DNA from: Pararhizobium polonicum
GTDB lineage: Bacteria; Pseudomonadota; Alphaproteobacteria; Rhizobiales; Rhizobiaceae
DNA: 64,000 nucleotides
Reading direction: 5' to 3'
Assembly (NCBI RefSeq): GCF_001687365.1
Contig: NZ_LGLV01000019.1
Location: 107,171 to 171,170 of the forward strand
How positions within the stretch are numbered: the first letter of the stretch is position 1; each line of letters begins with the position of its first letter. Below the pieces are notes generated by a model. That model did no database searches and was not told the DNA's origin. It saw nothing but the letters and a program-made list of their open reading frames with translations. Below, piece by piece: positions 51,517 to 63,241 of this stretch. The position numbers and the translations under genes were made by a program.

Positions 51517-53122
51517 GGGACGCTCCTTCCAGGCTGCGCATCGGCTTCTGCGGCAACGTCAGGCCGATCGGCGCTTCATGGAACAGCACCGCATCCATGA
51601 CCTTCAGCGTGTCGGAAATAATCAGCGGAAATTCCGACTGATCGAGAATATGCGCCTGTAGATCGACGCCCGGCGCGATCTCTGTGAGCATGACGCCCTC
51701 GGGCGTCAGCTTCATCACACAGCGCTCGGTGACATAGGTGATGTCCTGTCCCTGTTCGACGGCGCGGCGGCCGGAGAAGGTGACGTGCTCGACCTCGTTG
51801 ACCAGCTTCTTCAGCTTGCCCTCCTTCTCGATCACCAGCTTGCAATCAGCCATCGAAAGTTTGGCCCCGGCATTGAACATGCCGGAAAAGACGATCTTCT
51901 TCGCCCGCGCGGTGATATCGACAAAACCGCCCGCCCCTGCCGTTACATGCGGCCGAAAGGAGAGTTTCGAGACGTTGACCGAGCCGGACCTGTCGATCTC
52001 GAGGAAGGACAGCAGCGAGGCATCGAAGCCGGCGCCCTGAAAATAGGTGAACTGATAGGGCGACGGCATGAAGGCGTCGGCATTGGACGCGCAGCCGAAG
52101 GCGAAATCGAGCAGCGGCACGCCGCCGACCGCACCCTGCTCGATCACCCAGGTGACCGAGCCATGCAGGCCCTCTTCCAGGAGAATACGCGGCACATTGG
52201 CCGAAATGCCGAAGCCAAGATTGACGCAACTGCCGCCCTGAAGCTCCTGCGCGACACGGCGCGCAATCACCTTGTGAATATTGAACTCGGGCACGCGAAA
52301 ACTGTCGAGCGGCCGGAAGATTTCGCCCGAGATCGCCGGGTCGTAATCCGTCAACGTCGTCTGCTTCTGGTCCGGATCGACAACAACGTAATCCACCAGC
52401 ATACCGGGAACGCGCACGTCATGCGGCTTCAACGAACCGGACTTGGTGATACGCTTGACCTGCGCGATGACGATGCCGCCATTGTTGCGGGCAGCCAATG
52501 CCTGGTCGAGACCACCGAGAGTGGCGCCTTCGTGTTCATAGGTCAGATTGCCGCGCTCGTCTGCGGTCGTCGCCCGGATGATCGCCACCTGCGGCACGAT
52601 CGCCTTGAAATAGAGCCAGTCCTCCCCTTCGAATTCCATCTTCTTGACGACCGGCTCGGCCGCAGCGGATGCATTCATCGCGCATCCCTGGCGCGACGGG
52701 TCAACGAAAGTGTCAAGACCGATCTTGGTCAAAACGCCCGGGCGCTTGGCAGCGGCCTCCCGGTGCATGTCGAACAGCACGCCGGATGGAATATTGTAGG
52801 CGGCAACCTCATCATTGCCGATCATCTGCCAGATCAATGGCGGCTCGGATGTCGACGGACCGGAGGGATAGGAGCCGCCGATGATCTTTTTCAGGAGGCC
52901 CTTCCTGGCAATGTGGTCGATGCCCTTGATGCCGCTCATGTCGCCGGCCGCGATCGGATGCAGCGTCGTCAGATCGCGCGGATGGCCGGTCGCATCGAAA
53001 CGCTCGCCGATGGCTTTGAGCATCAGATCCGGGCAGCCAAGTCCGCTCGACGACGACACGGATACGGTCGCGCCATCGGGGATCAGGGAGGCAGCCTCAG
53101 CTGGGGTGATATGTTTGCTCAT
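51509..53122 (-). CDS. Acyl-CoA:acetate-type CoA-transferase, family I fused subunits (YdiF-like)
   Basis: A 537-residue enzyme with both CoA-transferase halves in one chain. The alpha-type half opens AEAASLIPDGATVSVSSSSG and ends near the CoA-binding DERGNLTYEHEGATLGG; the beta-type half begins HKVIARRVAQELQGGSCVNL. The catalytic Glu that forms the enzyme-CoA thioester lies in VTWVIEQGAVGGVPLLDF. It would activate a short organic acid using acetyl- or another acyl-CoA, feeding the enoyl-CoA hydratase encoded next. It starts ten bases after the MocA-type gene. Confidence 0.92.
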   Translation of the reverse strand: MSKHITPAEAASLIPDGATVSVSSSSGLGCPDLMLKAIGERFDATGHPRDLTTLHPIAAGDMSGIKGIDHIARKGLLKKIIGGSYPSGPSTSEPPLIWQMIGNDEVAAYNIPSGVLFDMHREAAAKRPGVLTKIGLDTFVDPSRQGCAMNASAAAEPVVKKMEFEGEDWLYFKAIVPQVAIIRATTADERGNLTYEHEGATLGGLDQALAARNNGGIVIAQVKRITKSGSLKPHDVRVPGMLVDYVVVDPDQKQTTLTDYDPAISGEIFRPLDSFRVPEFNIHKVIARRVAQELQGGSCVNLGFGISANVPRILLEEGLHGSVTWVIEQGAVGGVPLLDFAFGCASNADAFMPSPYQFTYFQGAGFDASLLSFLEIDRSGSVNVSKLSFRPHVTAGAGGFVDITARAKKIVFSGMFNAGAKLSMADCKLVIEKEGKLKKLVNEVEHVTFSGRRAVEQGQDITYVTERCVMKLTPEGVMLTEIAPGVDLQAHILDQSEFPLIISDTLKVMDAVLFHEAPIGLTLPQKPMRSLEGASHV

Positions 53123-53132
53123 GGAAATGCTC

Positions 53133-55180
<2,048 letters not shown>

Positions 55181-55225
55181 ATTTTCCTCCCGGCGAGGTC
55201 TGATCGCCTCAACGCTTGCTGGAAG

Positions 55226-55247
55226 ATAATTGGAACGTTCCAATTAT
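55226..55247. promoter_or_regulatory. Perfect 22-bp LacI-type operator
   Basis: Perfect palindrome with arms ATAATTGGAAC and GTTCCAATTAT meeting at the central CG, in the 332-base divergent region between the LacI operon and the DUF993 gene. Length, symmetry and centre fit a LacI-family operator. Confidence 0.85.
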
Positions 55248-55460
55248 GTCAAGCAGATTTCGTGAAAAATAAACGACCTTGTTCATCAGTGCCGTCAAAC
55301 GGAACAGACCGATGCGGTTCGATGGCCATAAATAGCTGATAATTATTATAATTTCTTGAAATAAGCGTTCTGGATCTTTCAATGAAGGTCGCGAATATCG
55401 ACGATCACGCCTATTTTTGGATGCATCGCAGCATGCTTCATTCAGCAAATTCCCTCTTGA

Positions 55461-55480
55461 AATTTGGAACGATCTAAATT
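55461..55480. promoter_or_regulatory. Degenerate second LacI-type operator before the DUF993 gene
   Basis: AATTTGGAAC|GATCTAAATT matches the perfect site in the core TTGGAACG and is palindromic at eight of ten positions. It lies 33-52 bases upstream of the DUF993 start codon, where binding would block transcription. Confidence 0.6.
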
Positions 55481-55512
55481 ATTCGACCTTCAACATTCAA
55501 GGAGGAGCCCGC

Positions 55513-56676
55513 ATGCCCGCCACCCTGTCGCTGCCGCGCGCCGACGGCACGCTTGAGCCTTACCGATTTATGGGGACGCCGATCGCACGGCCTGCAACGG
55601 TCCCGGTCTTCAACCGCATCGCCTATGCGGCGGCGCATGTGGTCTCCGACCCGCTGCGCGATCTCGACCCCTGGGGCCGTCCTGCGATCGACTGGGAAAC
55701 GACATTGGCATTCCGGCATCATCTCTGGAGCCTGGGCTTCAAGATCGCCGAGGCGATGGACACCGCGCAACGCGGCCTGGGGCTGGATTGGTCCGGCGCA
55801 CAGGACCTGATCCGCCGCTCGCTGGCCGAGGCGCGCACCGTGCCCGGCGCCGACCTCGCCTGCGGTGCCGGCACCGATCATCTGGCCCCCGCCGACACCC
55901 GTTCGCTGGATGACGTCATCCATGCCTATGAAACGCAGGTCGGCTTTGTCGAGCGCGAGGGCGGCCGGTCGATCATGATGGCCAGCCGGGCGCTTGCCCG
56001 TATCGCCGCCTCGCCGGACGATTATCGCAAGGTCTACGGCCATATTCTTCGCCAGACGAAGGACAAGGTCGTCCTGCACTGGCTCGGTGACATGTTCGAT
56101 CCGCAGTTGGGGGGCTATTGGGGCTCTCAGAATTTCGAAACGGCGCTCGATACCGTCCTGTCGATCATCGAGGAGAACAGGGCCAAGGTCGAAGGCATCA
56201 AGATCTCGCTGCTCGACAACGCCTGCGAGGTCGCCTTGCGCAACCGTCTGCCCGAAGGGGTGATCTGTTTCACCGGCGACGATTTCAACTATGCGGAACT
56301 GATCGAGGGTGACGGGACGAAATACAGCCACGCCCTGCTCGGCATCTTCGATGCCGTCGCACCATCGGCCTCAAAGGCGCTAGCCTCGCTGGCATCAGGC
56401 GATGTCGCAACATTCCGCAGCGTCATCGAACCGACCGTGCCCTTGTCGCGGAAAATCTTCGAGGCACCGACGCAATATTACAAGGCCGGCGTCGTCTTCC
56501 TCGCCTGGCTCAACGGTCACCAGAACCATTTCACCATGCCGGCCGGCATGCAATCGGCCCGCGGCGTCCTGCACTATGCCGATATCTTCCGCCTGGGCGA
56601 CAAAGCCAATGTGCTGGATAAGCCGGATTTGGCGGCGGAGCGGATGAAGGCATTTCTGGTGATGCAAGGCTTTTAA
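55513..56676 (+). CDS. DUF993 family protein (dihydrodipicolinate synthase/aldolase-like)
   Basis: A 387-residue protein recognised as the DUF993 group, which is thought to have a class I aldolase-type TIM barrel. Segments include [20 protein letters not shown], a [20 protein letters not shown] stretch, the central [20 protein letters not shown], a Lys in [20 protein letters not shown] that could be the Schiff-base residue, and [21 protein letters not shown] lies just ahead of the ATG; upstream in-frame codons to 55417 cross the operator and are rejected. It is divergent from the LacI-MocA-CoA-transferase operon and likely shares its regulator. Its stop overlaps that of cheB by three bases. 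Confidence 0.88.
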   Translation: MPATLSLPRADGTLEPYRFMGTPIARPATVPVFNRIAYAAAHVVSDPLRDLDPWGRPAIDWETTLAFRHHLWSLGFKIAEAMDTAQRGLGLDWSGAQDLIRRSLAEARTVPGADLACGAGTDHLAPADTRSLDDVIHAYETQVGFVEREGGRSIMMASRALARIAASPDDYRKVYGHILRQTKDKVVLHWLGDMFDPQLGGYWGSQNFETALDTVLSIIEENRAKVEGIKISLLDNACEVALRNRLPEGVICFTGDDFNYAELIEGDGTKYSHALLGIFDAVAPSASKALASLASGDVATFRSVIEPTVPLSRKIFEAPTQYYKAGVVFLAWLNGHQNHFTMPAGMQSARGVLHYADIFRLGDKANVLDKPDLAAERMKAFLVMQGF

Positions 56677-57767
56677 AACCGCGCCTGCGCCGCCAAAATC
56701 TCGCGGGCGATCTGGTCGAGCGGCACCACTCGGTCAACACCACCACGCGCAATCGCTTCCTTTGGCATGCCGAAGACGATCGACGTCGCCTCGTCCTGCG
56801 CAACCGTGAAAGCGCCGGCCTGCTTCATTTCCTCCATGCCGCGTGCACCGTCGTCCCCCATGCCGGTCATGATGACGCCCATGGCGTTGGCGCCGGCAGA
56901 GCGCGCCGCCGAGCGGAACAGCACATCGACCGACGGGCGATGGCGCGAGACCAGCGGACCGGTCTTGACCGAAACATGGTAGCGCGCACCCTGCCGCTCC
57001 AGAAGCATGTGCTGGTCGCCGGGCGCAATCAGCACATGGCCGCGCAGCACGGGATCGCCGTCAACGGCTTCCTTGACCTCCACCTCGCAGAGGCTGTTCA
57101 ACCGCTTGGCAAAGGCAGCGGTGAATTTTTCCGGCATGTGCTGGACGATGACGATGCCCGGCGCGTTGGCGGGCAGTGCCTCCAGCATCCCCCGCAGCGC
57201 CTCGGTTCCGCCGGTGGACGCGCCGACGCAGACGACCATTTCCGTGGTCTTGGCCATGGCCCGTCCGGTCGGCGGTGGCAGCATGGCGTCAGCTGTCAGC
57301 CTCGCATTCGGATTGGCAGCCCCCGCAGCCGGGCGCGCCGCAGTCCGGCGAACGCCGGAAACTCGCGCCTGCGCAGCACTTTTCACCACCTCGCGAATGC
57401 GCATGCCGCTTTCCGCCAGATGATCGGCAGCGCCGATCTTCGGCTTGAGAATGATATCGACAGCACCGGCTTCAAGCGCCTGCAGCAAGGTTTCCGACCC
57501 GGCTTCCGTCAGCGAGGAACACATGACGACCGGGATCGGGTGCTGCGCCATCAACTTGCGCAGAAAGGTGATGCCGTCCATGCGCGGCATTTCCACATCC
57601 AGCGTGATGACATCGGGAATGTCTTCCTGGATCTTGCGCGCCGCCATGAACGGATCGGAGGCGGCCCCCATCACCTCGATATCGGGATCCTGCTGCAGCA
57701 CCGCCGTCAGGGTCTGGCGGACGCTGGCGCTGTCGTCGATGATCAGAACGCGGATTTTCTTTCCCAT
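56673..57767 (-). CDS. cheB: Chemotaxis protein-glutamate methylesterase/deamidase CheB
   Basis: Response-regulator methylesterase of about 364 residues. The receiver domain has [10 protein letters not shown], phospho-acceptor Asp in [13 protein letters not shown] and Lys in ILKPKIG. A linker of about 50 residues is rich in Ala and Arg. The esterase triad is Ser in [15 protein letters not shown], His in [15 protein letters not shown] and Asp in [14 protein letters not shown]. It removes methyl groups from receptors to reset adaptation. Last gene of the chemotaxis unit, convergent with DUF993. Confidence 0.96.
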   Translation of the reverse strand: MGKKIRVLIIDDSASVRQTLTAVLQQDPDIEVMGAASDPFMAARKIQEDIPDVITLDVEMPRMDGITFLRKLMAQHPIPVVMCSSLTEAGSETLLQALEAGAVDIILKPKIGAADHLAESGMRIREVVKSAAQARVSGVRRTAARPAAGAANPNARLTADAMLPPPTGRAMAKTTEMVVCVGASTGGTEALRGMLEALPANAPGIVIVQHMPEKFTAAFAKRLNSLCEVEVKEAVDGDPVLRGHVLIAPGDQHMLLERQGARYHVSVKTGPLVSRHRPSVDVLFRSAARSAGANAMGVIMTGMGDDGARGMEEMKQAGAFTVAQDEATSIVFGMPKEAIARGGVDRVVPLDQIAREILAAQARF

Positions 57768-57819
57768 ATTGGCCTGTCTTTTCACCGCATGACCGGTAGG
57801 GCGATGCGCGATTTCAAGT

Positions 57820-58674
57820 TTAAGTGCGTTGAAAAACCGTGTTCGAAACCTGTTTCAGCGGCAAATCGATGCCGGTGATGGATTCCGAATGCCCGATGAA
57901 CATATAGCCGCCGGGCAAGAGGCAATCGCACAGCCGCGTCAACACGTCCGATTGCGTCGGCTTGTCGAAATAAATCAGCACGTTGCGGCAGAAGATGATG
58001 TGCATGGGACTGCCGACCGGATATTTGGCATCCATCAGGTTCATGCGGCTGAACCCGACCCGCGAGCGCAATTTCGATGCAATGCGAACCTCCCGCCGCC
58101 CCGGCTGCTTGGCCGTCATCACATATTTCTTGCGCAAGGCCGGTGGTACCGGTGCAACGATGTCATCGGCATAGATGCCTTGCCGGGCAACCTGGAGAAC
58201 CTCCGTGCTGAGGTCGGTGGCAAGGATCGAATAATCGACATCCGATCTCCCCTCGGCAAATTCCGCCATCACCATGGCCATGGTATAGGGTTCGGCGCCG
58301 GTCGAGCAGGCCGAACTCCAGAGTCTGAGATTATGATGTCCTTTGCCGACAAGCGCCGGCAGGGAGACATCGCGCATGAAATCGAAATGCTTGGCCTCGC
58401 GGAAAAAGTCGGTCTTGTTGGTCGTCACGGCATCGATCAGGTAGACGGCCTCCTGCTCGAACCCGTCCTCGTTGAACAGGAAATCGCAATAGTCGTCGAA
58501 ACTGCCGATATTGGTTGCCCGAAGGCGCCGGCGAAGGCGTCCTTCGAGCATGGTCAGCTTGGTATGCGGCATCTTGATGCCGCTATAGTCGTAGATGAAC
58601 CGCGCGAGGCGATCGAAATTGCGTTTGCTGATGTGGTCGGAAAGCGACTGTGTCTGGCGGACGGCGACATTCAT
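57820..58674 (-). CDS. cheR: Chemotaxis protein methyltransferase CheR
   Basis: SAM-dependent receptor methyltransferase of 284 residues. The helical N-terminal domain ([28 protein letters not shown]) is followed by the catalytic domain with [34 protein letters not shown] and [17 protein letters not shown]. The ATG at 58674 follows GAGG; a start at 58707 lies inside cheW. It methylates the glutamates removed by CheB. Confidence 0.96.
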   Translation of the reverse strand: MNVAVRQTQSLSDHISKRNFDRLARFIYDYSGIKMPHTKLTMLEGRLRRRLRATNIGSFDDYCDFLFNEDGFEQEAVYLIDAVTTNKTDFFREAKHFDFMRDVSLPALVGKGHHNLRLWSSACSTGAEPYTMAMVMAEFAEGRSDVDYSILATDLSTEVLQVARQGIYADDIVAPVPPALRKKYVMTAKQPGRREVRIASKLRSRVGFSRMNLMDAKYPVGSPMHIIFCRNVLIYFDKPTQSDVLTRLCDCLLPGGYMFIGHSESITGIDLPLKQVSNTVFQRT

Positions 58675-58684
58675 GCTGATGACC

Positions 58685-59185
58685 TCAGGCAGCATGCCCT
58701 GCCGCACCGGGCAGGGTCAGCAAAGCAGTTTCTTCTCTCGAAAGCAGGCTGGCGAGATCGATGATCACCACAAACCCGCCGTCCCGGCGCACCACGCCGG
58801 CGATGTAGCCGGAGCGCCAGCGAACGCCGATATCGGGCGCCGCCTCGATCTGGTCACGCCGGAACGGCGTCACCTCGAACACCCGGTCGGCGACGAGACC
58901 GAGCGACAGAGTCCGGTTTTCGAGCGGGATATCCATGACCAGCACCCGCGTATGCGGCGTCGGTACGGTCTTCGACAGGCCGAGCTTCAGCCTGAGATCG
59001 ATCGTCGGAACACCCTGCCCGCGCACGTCGCGCAGGCCGAGCAGATAATCGGGACCATTCGGGATCTTGAAGGCTTCCTCGTAGTCGAGGATTTCCCGGA
59101 CCACCTCGACGGGGACGGCGAAGACCTCCTCGCCGAGGCTGAACGTGACGAATTGGGATTCAAGGGACGATGTTGCCATGATCAT
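58685..59185 (-). CDS. cheW: Chemotaxis coupling protein CheW
   Basis: A 166-residue SH3-like adaptor linking receptors to CheA. Family features are [20 protein letters not shown], an [20 protein letters not shown] stretch, [16 protein letters not shown] and [15 protein letters not shown]. The ATG overlaps the receptor stop (ATGA). No CheA or CheY gene is present in the window. Confidence 0.95.
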   Translation of the reverse strand: MIMATSSLESQFVTFSLGEEVFAVPVEVVREILDYEEAFKIPNGPDYLLGLRDVRGQGVPTIDLRLKLGLSKTVPTPHTRVLVMDIPLENRTLSLGLVADRVFEVTPFRRDQIEAAPDIGVRWRSGYIAGVVRRDGGFVVIIDLASLLSREETALLTLPGAAGHAA

Positions 59186-60996
59186 GCACTTTCCCGAAAA
59201 TCGGCGTCCGCGGCATCCGGTCCGCCCATCGAAAGATCGAGAGCAAAACCCTTGGCGCGCGCCTGTTGCGCTGAAACGCTGTTGTGTGAGACCGGTCCCT
59301 TGCGGACGGCGGCGGTATTGCCGGCCGCGCGGTTCGCAAGCTTCGGCGCCGGCTTCTTGGCGGCGACCCGAACGCCGGCTCCGTCTACCTTGAAGAAGGC
59401 GATCGAGGCCTGCAGTTCCTCTGCCTGGGCGGCCAGTTCTTCCGAGGTCGCCGACATCTGTTCGGATGCACCGGCATTCTGCTGGGTCACCTTGTCGAGC
59501 TGCTGGATCGCCTCGTTGATCTGGCTGGCACCGATATCCTGCTCGCGGCAGGCAGCGGAGATTTCGGAGACCAGTTCGGCGGTTTTGCGGATATCCGGCA
59601 CCAGGCGGTTGAGCATATCGCCGGCTTCTGCCGCAGCCTTGACCGTATCGCCCGACATCTGGCCGATTTCGGCCGCTGCCGACTGGCTGCGTTCAGCGAG
59701 CTTACGCACCTCGGAAGCAACGACGGCAAAGCCCTTGCCATGTTCGCCCGCACGGGCCGCTTCCACGGCAGCGTTGAGAGCAAGCAGATCCGTCTGGCGG
59801 GCGATTTCCTGGACGATGCCGATCTTCTCGGCGATGGTCCGCATGGCGCTGACGGCACGGGCGACCGCTTCGCCGCTGACTTCGGCATCCTTGGCGGACT
59901 GGCGGGCGATCTTCTCGGTCTGGGCCGCGTTGTCGGCATTCTGCTTGATGTTGGCAGCCATCTCTTCCATCGAAGCGGAGGCTTCCTCAGCCGAGGCTGC
60001 CTGTTCCGTCGCCCCTTGAGAAATCTGCTCCGAGCTTGCGGACAGTTCCTGGCTGCCGCCGGAAACGTTGTCGGAGGCGGACAGTGCATCGGCGACGACG
60101 CCGCGAAGACGCTCGACCATGCGCTGCAGGGCAAGACCCAGCGTATCCTTGTCGGACAGCGGCGCCGGCTCGACTGTCAGATCGCCGTCGGCCACCTTGT
60201 CGGCAAGGTTTGCGGTGTTGCGCAGGTTTGCGGTCATGACCTGCATCGAATTGACCAGATCCTTGATCTCGTCATTGCTCTTGTGGGCGATCTCGTAGTT
60301 CAGGTCACCGATGCTGACGGCATCCGCCAGATTGACCGCACGCTTCAGGCCGCGCGAGATGTTCAGCGAAATCCAGACTGCAGTCGCGAGAGAAAACAGC
60401 GTCAAGGCGACGGTCGCGCAGATCAGCAGGAATTCCGACTGCGCATACTGTATGTTGGTCGCCTCGTCGGTCTCGTGGACATTGCCGGTCACGATACCGC
60501 TGATGTCGCTGATCGCCTTCAGCGCCTGGTTCATCAGGTCGCGGCTTTCCCCCATTGTCAGGGTTGCCGCCTGATCGTTCGATTCCGTCGTGTTTTGCGT
60601 GGCAAGCTGGACAATCCGCAGCTGAACCGGCGCATATCGGTCATAGATCGCGCGAATTTCGCTGGCTTTCTCCTGAATTTCCGGATCTGCCGACTTCGAA
60701 ATCGTCGTGATCAAGCCGTCCAGTTCGTCCTGGCTGTCCTTCATGGATTTTTCGAATTCGGCAATCTGTGCCGGATTCGTGCTGAGGATCGCATTCTTTT
60801 CCGAGCGGACCGCTCCGTTGAAAGCGGCGCTGAGGTCTGCGACAGTCTTGGTGTCGGCGATCGGGCCGCTGACCATCCGGGAAATCGCCGAATTGAGCGA
60901 GGCAAGATTGATAATGGCGAGGGTCGCCATGGCCCCGGTCAATAGAATGATGACCGTGAACACAAGTGCAAGCTTCAGTTTGATCGTCATACGCAC
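59182..60996 (-). CDS. Methyl-accepting chemotaxis protein (receptor 1)
   Basis: Membrane chemoreceptor of 604 residues. TM1 is at residues 8-29 ([20 protein letters not shown]), followed by a helical periplasmic sensor domain, TM2 near residue 195, and a HAMP region with two repeat units ([19 protein letters not shown] and [20 protein letters not shown]). The signalling hairpin contains [20 protein letters not shown] and [20 protein letters not shown]. The start is GTG with AAGGA eight bases upstream, which aligns with the MRLTIKLKL start of receptor 2. The tail ends DADFRESA and lacks the NWETF-type CheR tether. Confidence 0.95.
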   Translation of the reverse strand: MRMTIKLKLALVFTVIILLTGAMATLAIINLASLNSAISRMVSGPIADTKTVADLSAAFNGAVRSEKNAILSTNPAQIAEFEKSMKDSQDELDGLITTISKSADPEIQEKASEIRAIYDRYAPVQLRIVQLATQNTTESNDQAATLTMGESRDLMNQALKAISDISGIVTGNVHETDEATNIQYAQSEFLLICATVALTLFSLATAVWISLNISRGLKRAVNLADAVSIGDLNYEIAHKSNDEIKDLVNSMQVMTANLRNTANLADKVADGDLTVEPAPLSDKDTLGLALQRMVERLRGVVADALSASDNVSGGSQELSASSEQISQGATEQAASAEEASASMEEMAANIKQNADNAAQTEKIARQSAKDAEVSGEAVARAVSAMRTIAEKIGIVQEIARQTDLLALNAAVEAARAGEHGKGFAVVASEVRKLAERSQSAAAEIGQMSGDTVKAAAEAGDMLNRLVPDIRKTAELVSEISAACREQDIGASQINEAIQQLDKVTQQNAGASEQMSATSEELAAQAEELQASIAFFKVDGAGVRVAAKKPAPKLANRAAGNTAAVRKGPVSHNSVSAQQARAKGFALDLSMGGPDAADADFRESA

Positions 60997-61202
60997 CGTG
61001 AAAATCCTTCACATTGGGGTCGGAAACACATGAGCATCCCGGATGGGAGCTCCGTTGGGAGGGTGTCCGAGCCAGCAGGGCGGTGCGGTGACTGATTCAC
61101 GTCCGCGAAACCGGTAGTATCGGAGGGTCTTGTCCCGCGCCTACACACGCAGGACCGAACGACGGCCCGGAACCGGGCCGCCGGATTGTCATCGAAAGCC
61201 GG

Positions 61203-63125
61203 TTACGCGCTTTCGCGGAAGTCGGCATCCTCGGCGTCGGGCCCGCCCATCGAAAGATCGAGAGCAAAACCCTTGGCGCGCGCCTGTTGCACCGAAACAC
61301 TGCTCTGCGAGGCCGGCACCTTGCGGACAGCGGCGGTATTGCCGGCCGCGCGGTTCGCAAGCTTCGGTGCCGGCTTCTTCGCTGCGACCCGAACGCCGAC
61401 GCCGTCCACCTTGAAGAAGGCGATCGAGGCCTGCAGCTCTTCCGCCTGGGCGGCCAGCTCTTCCGAAGTCGCCGACATCTGTTCGGAGGCGCCGGCATTC
61501 TGCTGCGTCACCTTGTCGAGCCGCTGGATCGCCTCGTTGATCTGGCCGGCACCGATATCCTGCTCGCGGCAGGCGGCGGAGATTTCGGACACCAGTTCGG
61601 CGGTCTTGCGGATATCCGGCACCAGACGGTTGAGCATATCACCGGCCTCGGCCGCAGCCTTCACCGTATCGCCCGACATCTGGCCGATTTCGGCAGCCGC
61701 CGACTGGCTACGTTCGGCAAGTTTACGCACCTCCGAGGCGACAACGGCAAAGCCCTTGCCGTGTTCGCCCGCGCGGGCCGCTTCTACAGCAGCGTTGAGA
61801 GCGAGCAGATCCGTCTGGCGGGCAATTTCCTGTACGATGGAAATCTTCTCGGCGATGGTGCGCATGGCACCGACGGCCCGGGTCACGGCTTCGCCGCTCA
61901 TTTCCGCATCCTTGGCCGACTGGCGGGCGATCTTCTCGGTCTGGGCGGCATTGTCGGCGTTCTGTTTGATATTGGCGGCCATTTCCTCCATCGAGGCCGA
62001 GGCCTCTTCGGCGGATGCCGCCTGCTCGGTGGCGCCCTGGCTGACCTGCTCGGAGCTGGCGGACAGTTCCTGGCTGCCGGCCGAAACATTGTCGGAGGCG
62101 GACAGCGCATCGGCGACGACGCCGCGCAGGCGCTCGATCATGCGCTGAAGCGCCAGCCCCAGCGTATCCTTACCGGACATCGGCGTCGGCTCGACCGTGA
62201 GATCACCATCGGCAATACGATCCGCAGTGGCAGCCGTATTGCGCAGATTGTAGGTCATTCTTTGCAAGGCAAGGCCGAGCGTATCCTTGTCGGACAACAA
62301 CTTCGGCTCACCGGAGAGATCACCATTGGCGATCTGATCTGCGAGCGCCACCGTTTCCTTCAGATTCGATGTCATCGCCTGCATCGCAGTGACGAGATCC
62401 TTGATCTCATCGTTACCCTTGTGCTGGATATGATAATCGAGATCGCCAAGGGCGACCGCGCTGGACAGATCGATGGCACGGCGCAGACCGCCGCTGATCG
62501 TCATCGAAATCCAGAATGCCGTGCCAATTGCGAGAATGAGTGCTCCTGCTGCGATCGCCAGAAGCAGGGTGGATGTCCAGCTATAGGCAGTGTCGCCGAT
62601 CCTGTCGGACTCGGCGATTGCCGCCTCGGTCAGCGCGGCAAGCGCCTCGGTCATGCCATCCAGCTTGTCGCTGGCAACCGCACCCTCGTTCTGGTTGATT
62701 TCGAGAGCCCGGGCTTTCTGCCCGGAAGCAACGAGCGAACGGACATTCGCATTGATGGCCAGATAATCGTCCCAGAAATCACGGACCTCCTGCCATTTTC
62801 CCTGGAACTCGGCAGGCGCATCCTTGTGACCGTCGGTCATGGCTTTTTCGAAAGCCTGCTTTTCCGCATCCATCGCTGCGGTAGCCTTGGCTTCCCGCTC
62901 TGCGCTGGTTGCCAGCAAAAGGTCGCGCTCTGCCTGACCCAATCCGTCGAACGCGGCAGCGAGGTCGTTGGCAAAGCCGTTCTGCTGGATCGGCCCCTCC
63001 AGCAAATCGTTGCGGAGGGTGTTCATCTGATCGAGGCTGCGGACCCCAAGTCCTGAAGCTGCGACGATCAGAACGATCATCAGGCCGAACCCTATTGCCA
63101 GCTTTAATTTGATGGTTAGGCGCAT
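61203..63125 (-). CDS. Methyl-accepting chemotaxis protein (receptor 2)
   Basis: Membrane chemoreceptor of about 640 residues. TM1 lies in [20 protein letters not shown], then a sensor domain ([20 protein letters not shown]), TM2 ([20 protein letters not shown]), and three HAMP-like units: [39 protein letters not shown] and [20 protein letters not shown], one more than receptor 1. The signalling domain is almost identical to receptors 1 and 3. The ATG at 63125 follows GGGGA. The tail again ends [11 protein letters not shown]. Confidence 0.95.
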   Translation of the reverse strand: MRLTIKLKLAIGFGLMIVLIVAASGLGVRSLDQMNTLRNDLLEGPIQQNGFANDLAAAFDGLGQAERDLLLATSAEREAKATAAMDAEKQAFEKAMTDGHKDAPAEFQGKWQEVRDFWDDYLAINANVRSLVASGQKARALEINQNEGAVASDKLDGMTEALAALTEAAIAESDRIGDTAYSWTSTLLLAIAAGALILAIGTAFWISMTISGGLRRAIDLSSAVALGDLDYHIQHKGNDEIKDLVTAMQAMTSNLKETVALADQIANGDLSGEPKLLSDKDTLGLALQRMTYNLRNTAATADRIADGDLTVEPTPMSGKDTLGLALQRMIERLRGVVADALSASDNVSAGSQELSASSEQVSQGATEQAASAEEASASMEEMAANIKQNADNAAQTEKIARQSAKDAEMSGEAVTRAVGAMRTIAEKISIVQEIARQTDLLALNAAVEAARAGEHGKGFAVVASEVRKLAERSQSAAAEIGQMSGDTVKAAAEAGDMLNRLVPDIRKTAELVSEISAACREQDIGAGQINEAIQRLDKVTQQNAGASEQMSATSEELAAQAEELQASIAFFKVDGVGVRVAAKKPAPKLANRAAGNTAAVRKVPASQSSVSVQQARAKGFALDLSMGGPDAEDADFRESA

Positions 63126-63241
63126 TGCTATCCCCTTCAAGTTTAACGGGAAGTTTCACGGCGTCAGCACAGGCGCTCGCTGCGTAGAACTTTGAAACAG
63201 GGCCGATTCCAGCCCTGTATTGCCTTGAAGCCAGTCGACCG

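Noticed and set aside
61287..63056. Plus-strand open frame of 589 codons
   Set aside because: Antisense to receptor 2; Gly/Leu/Ala repeat look arises from the mirrored receptor codons.
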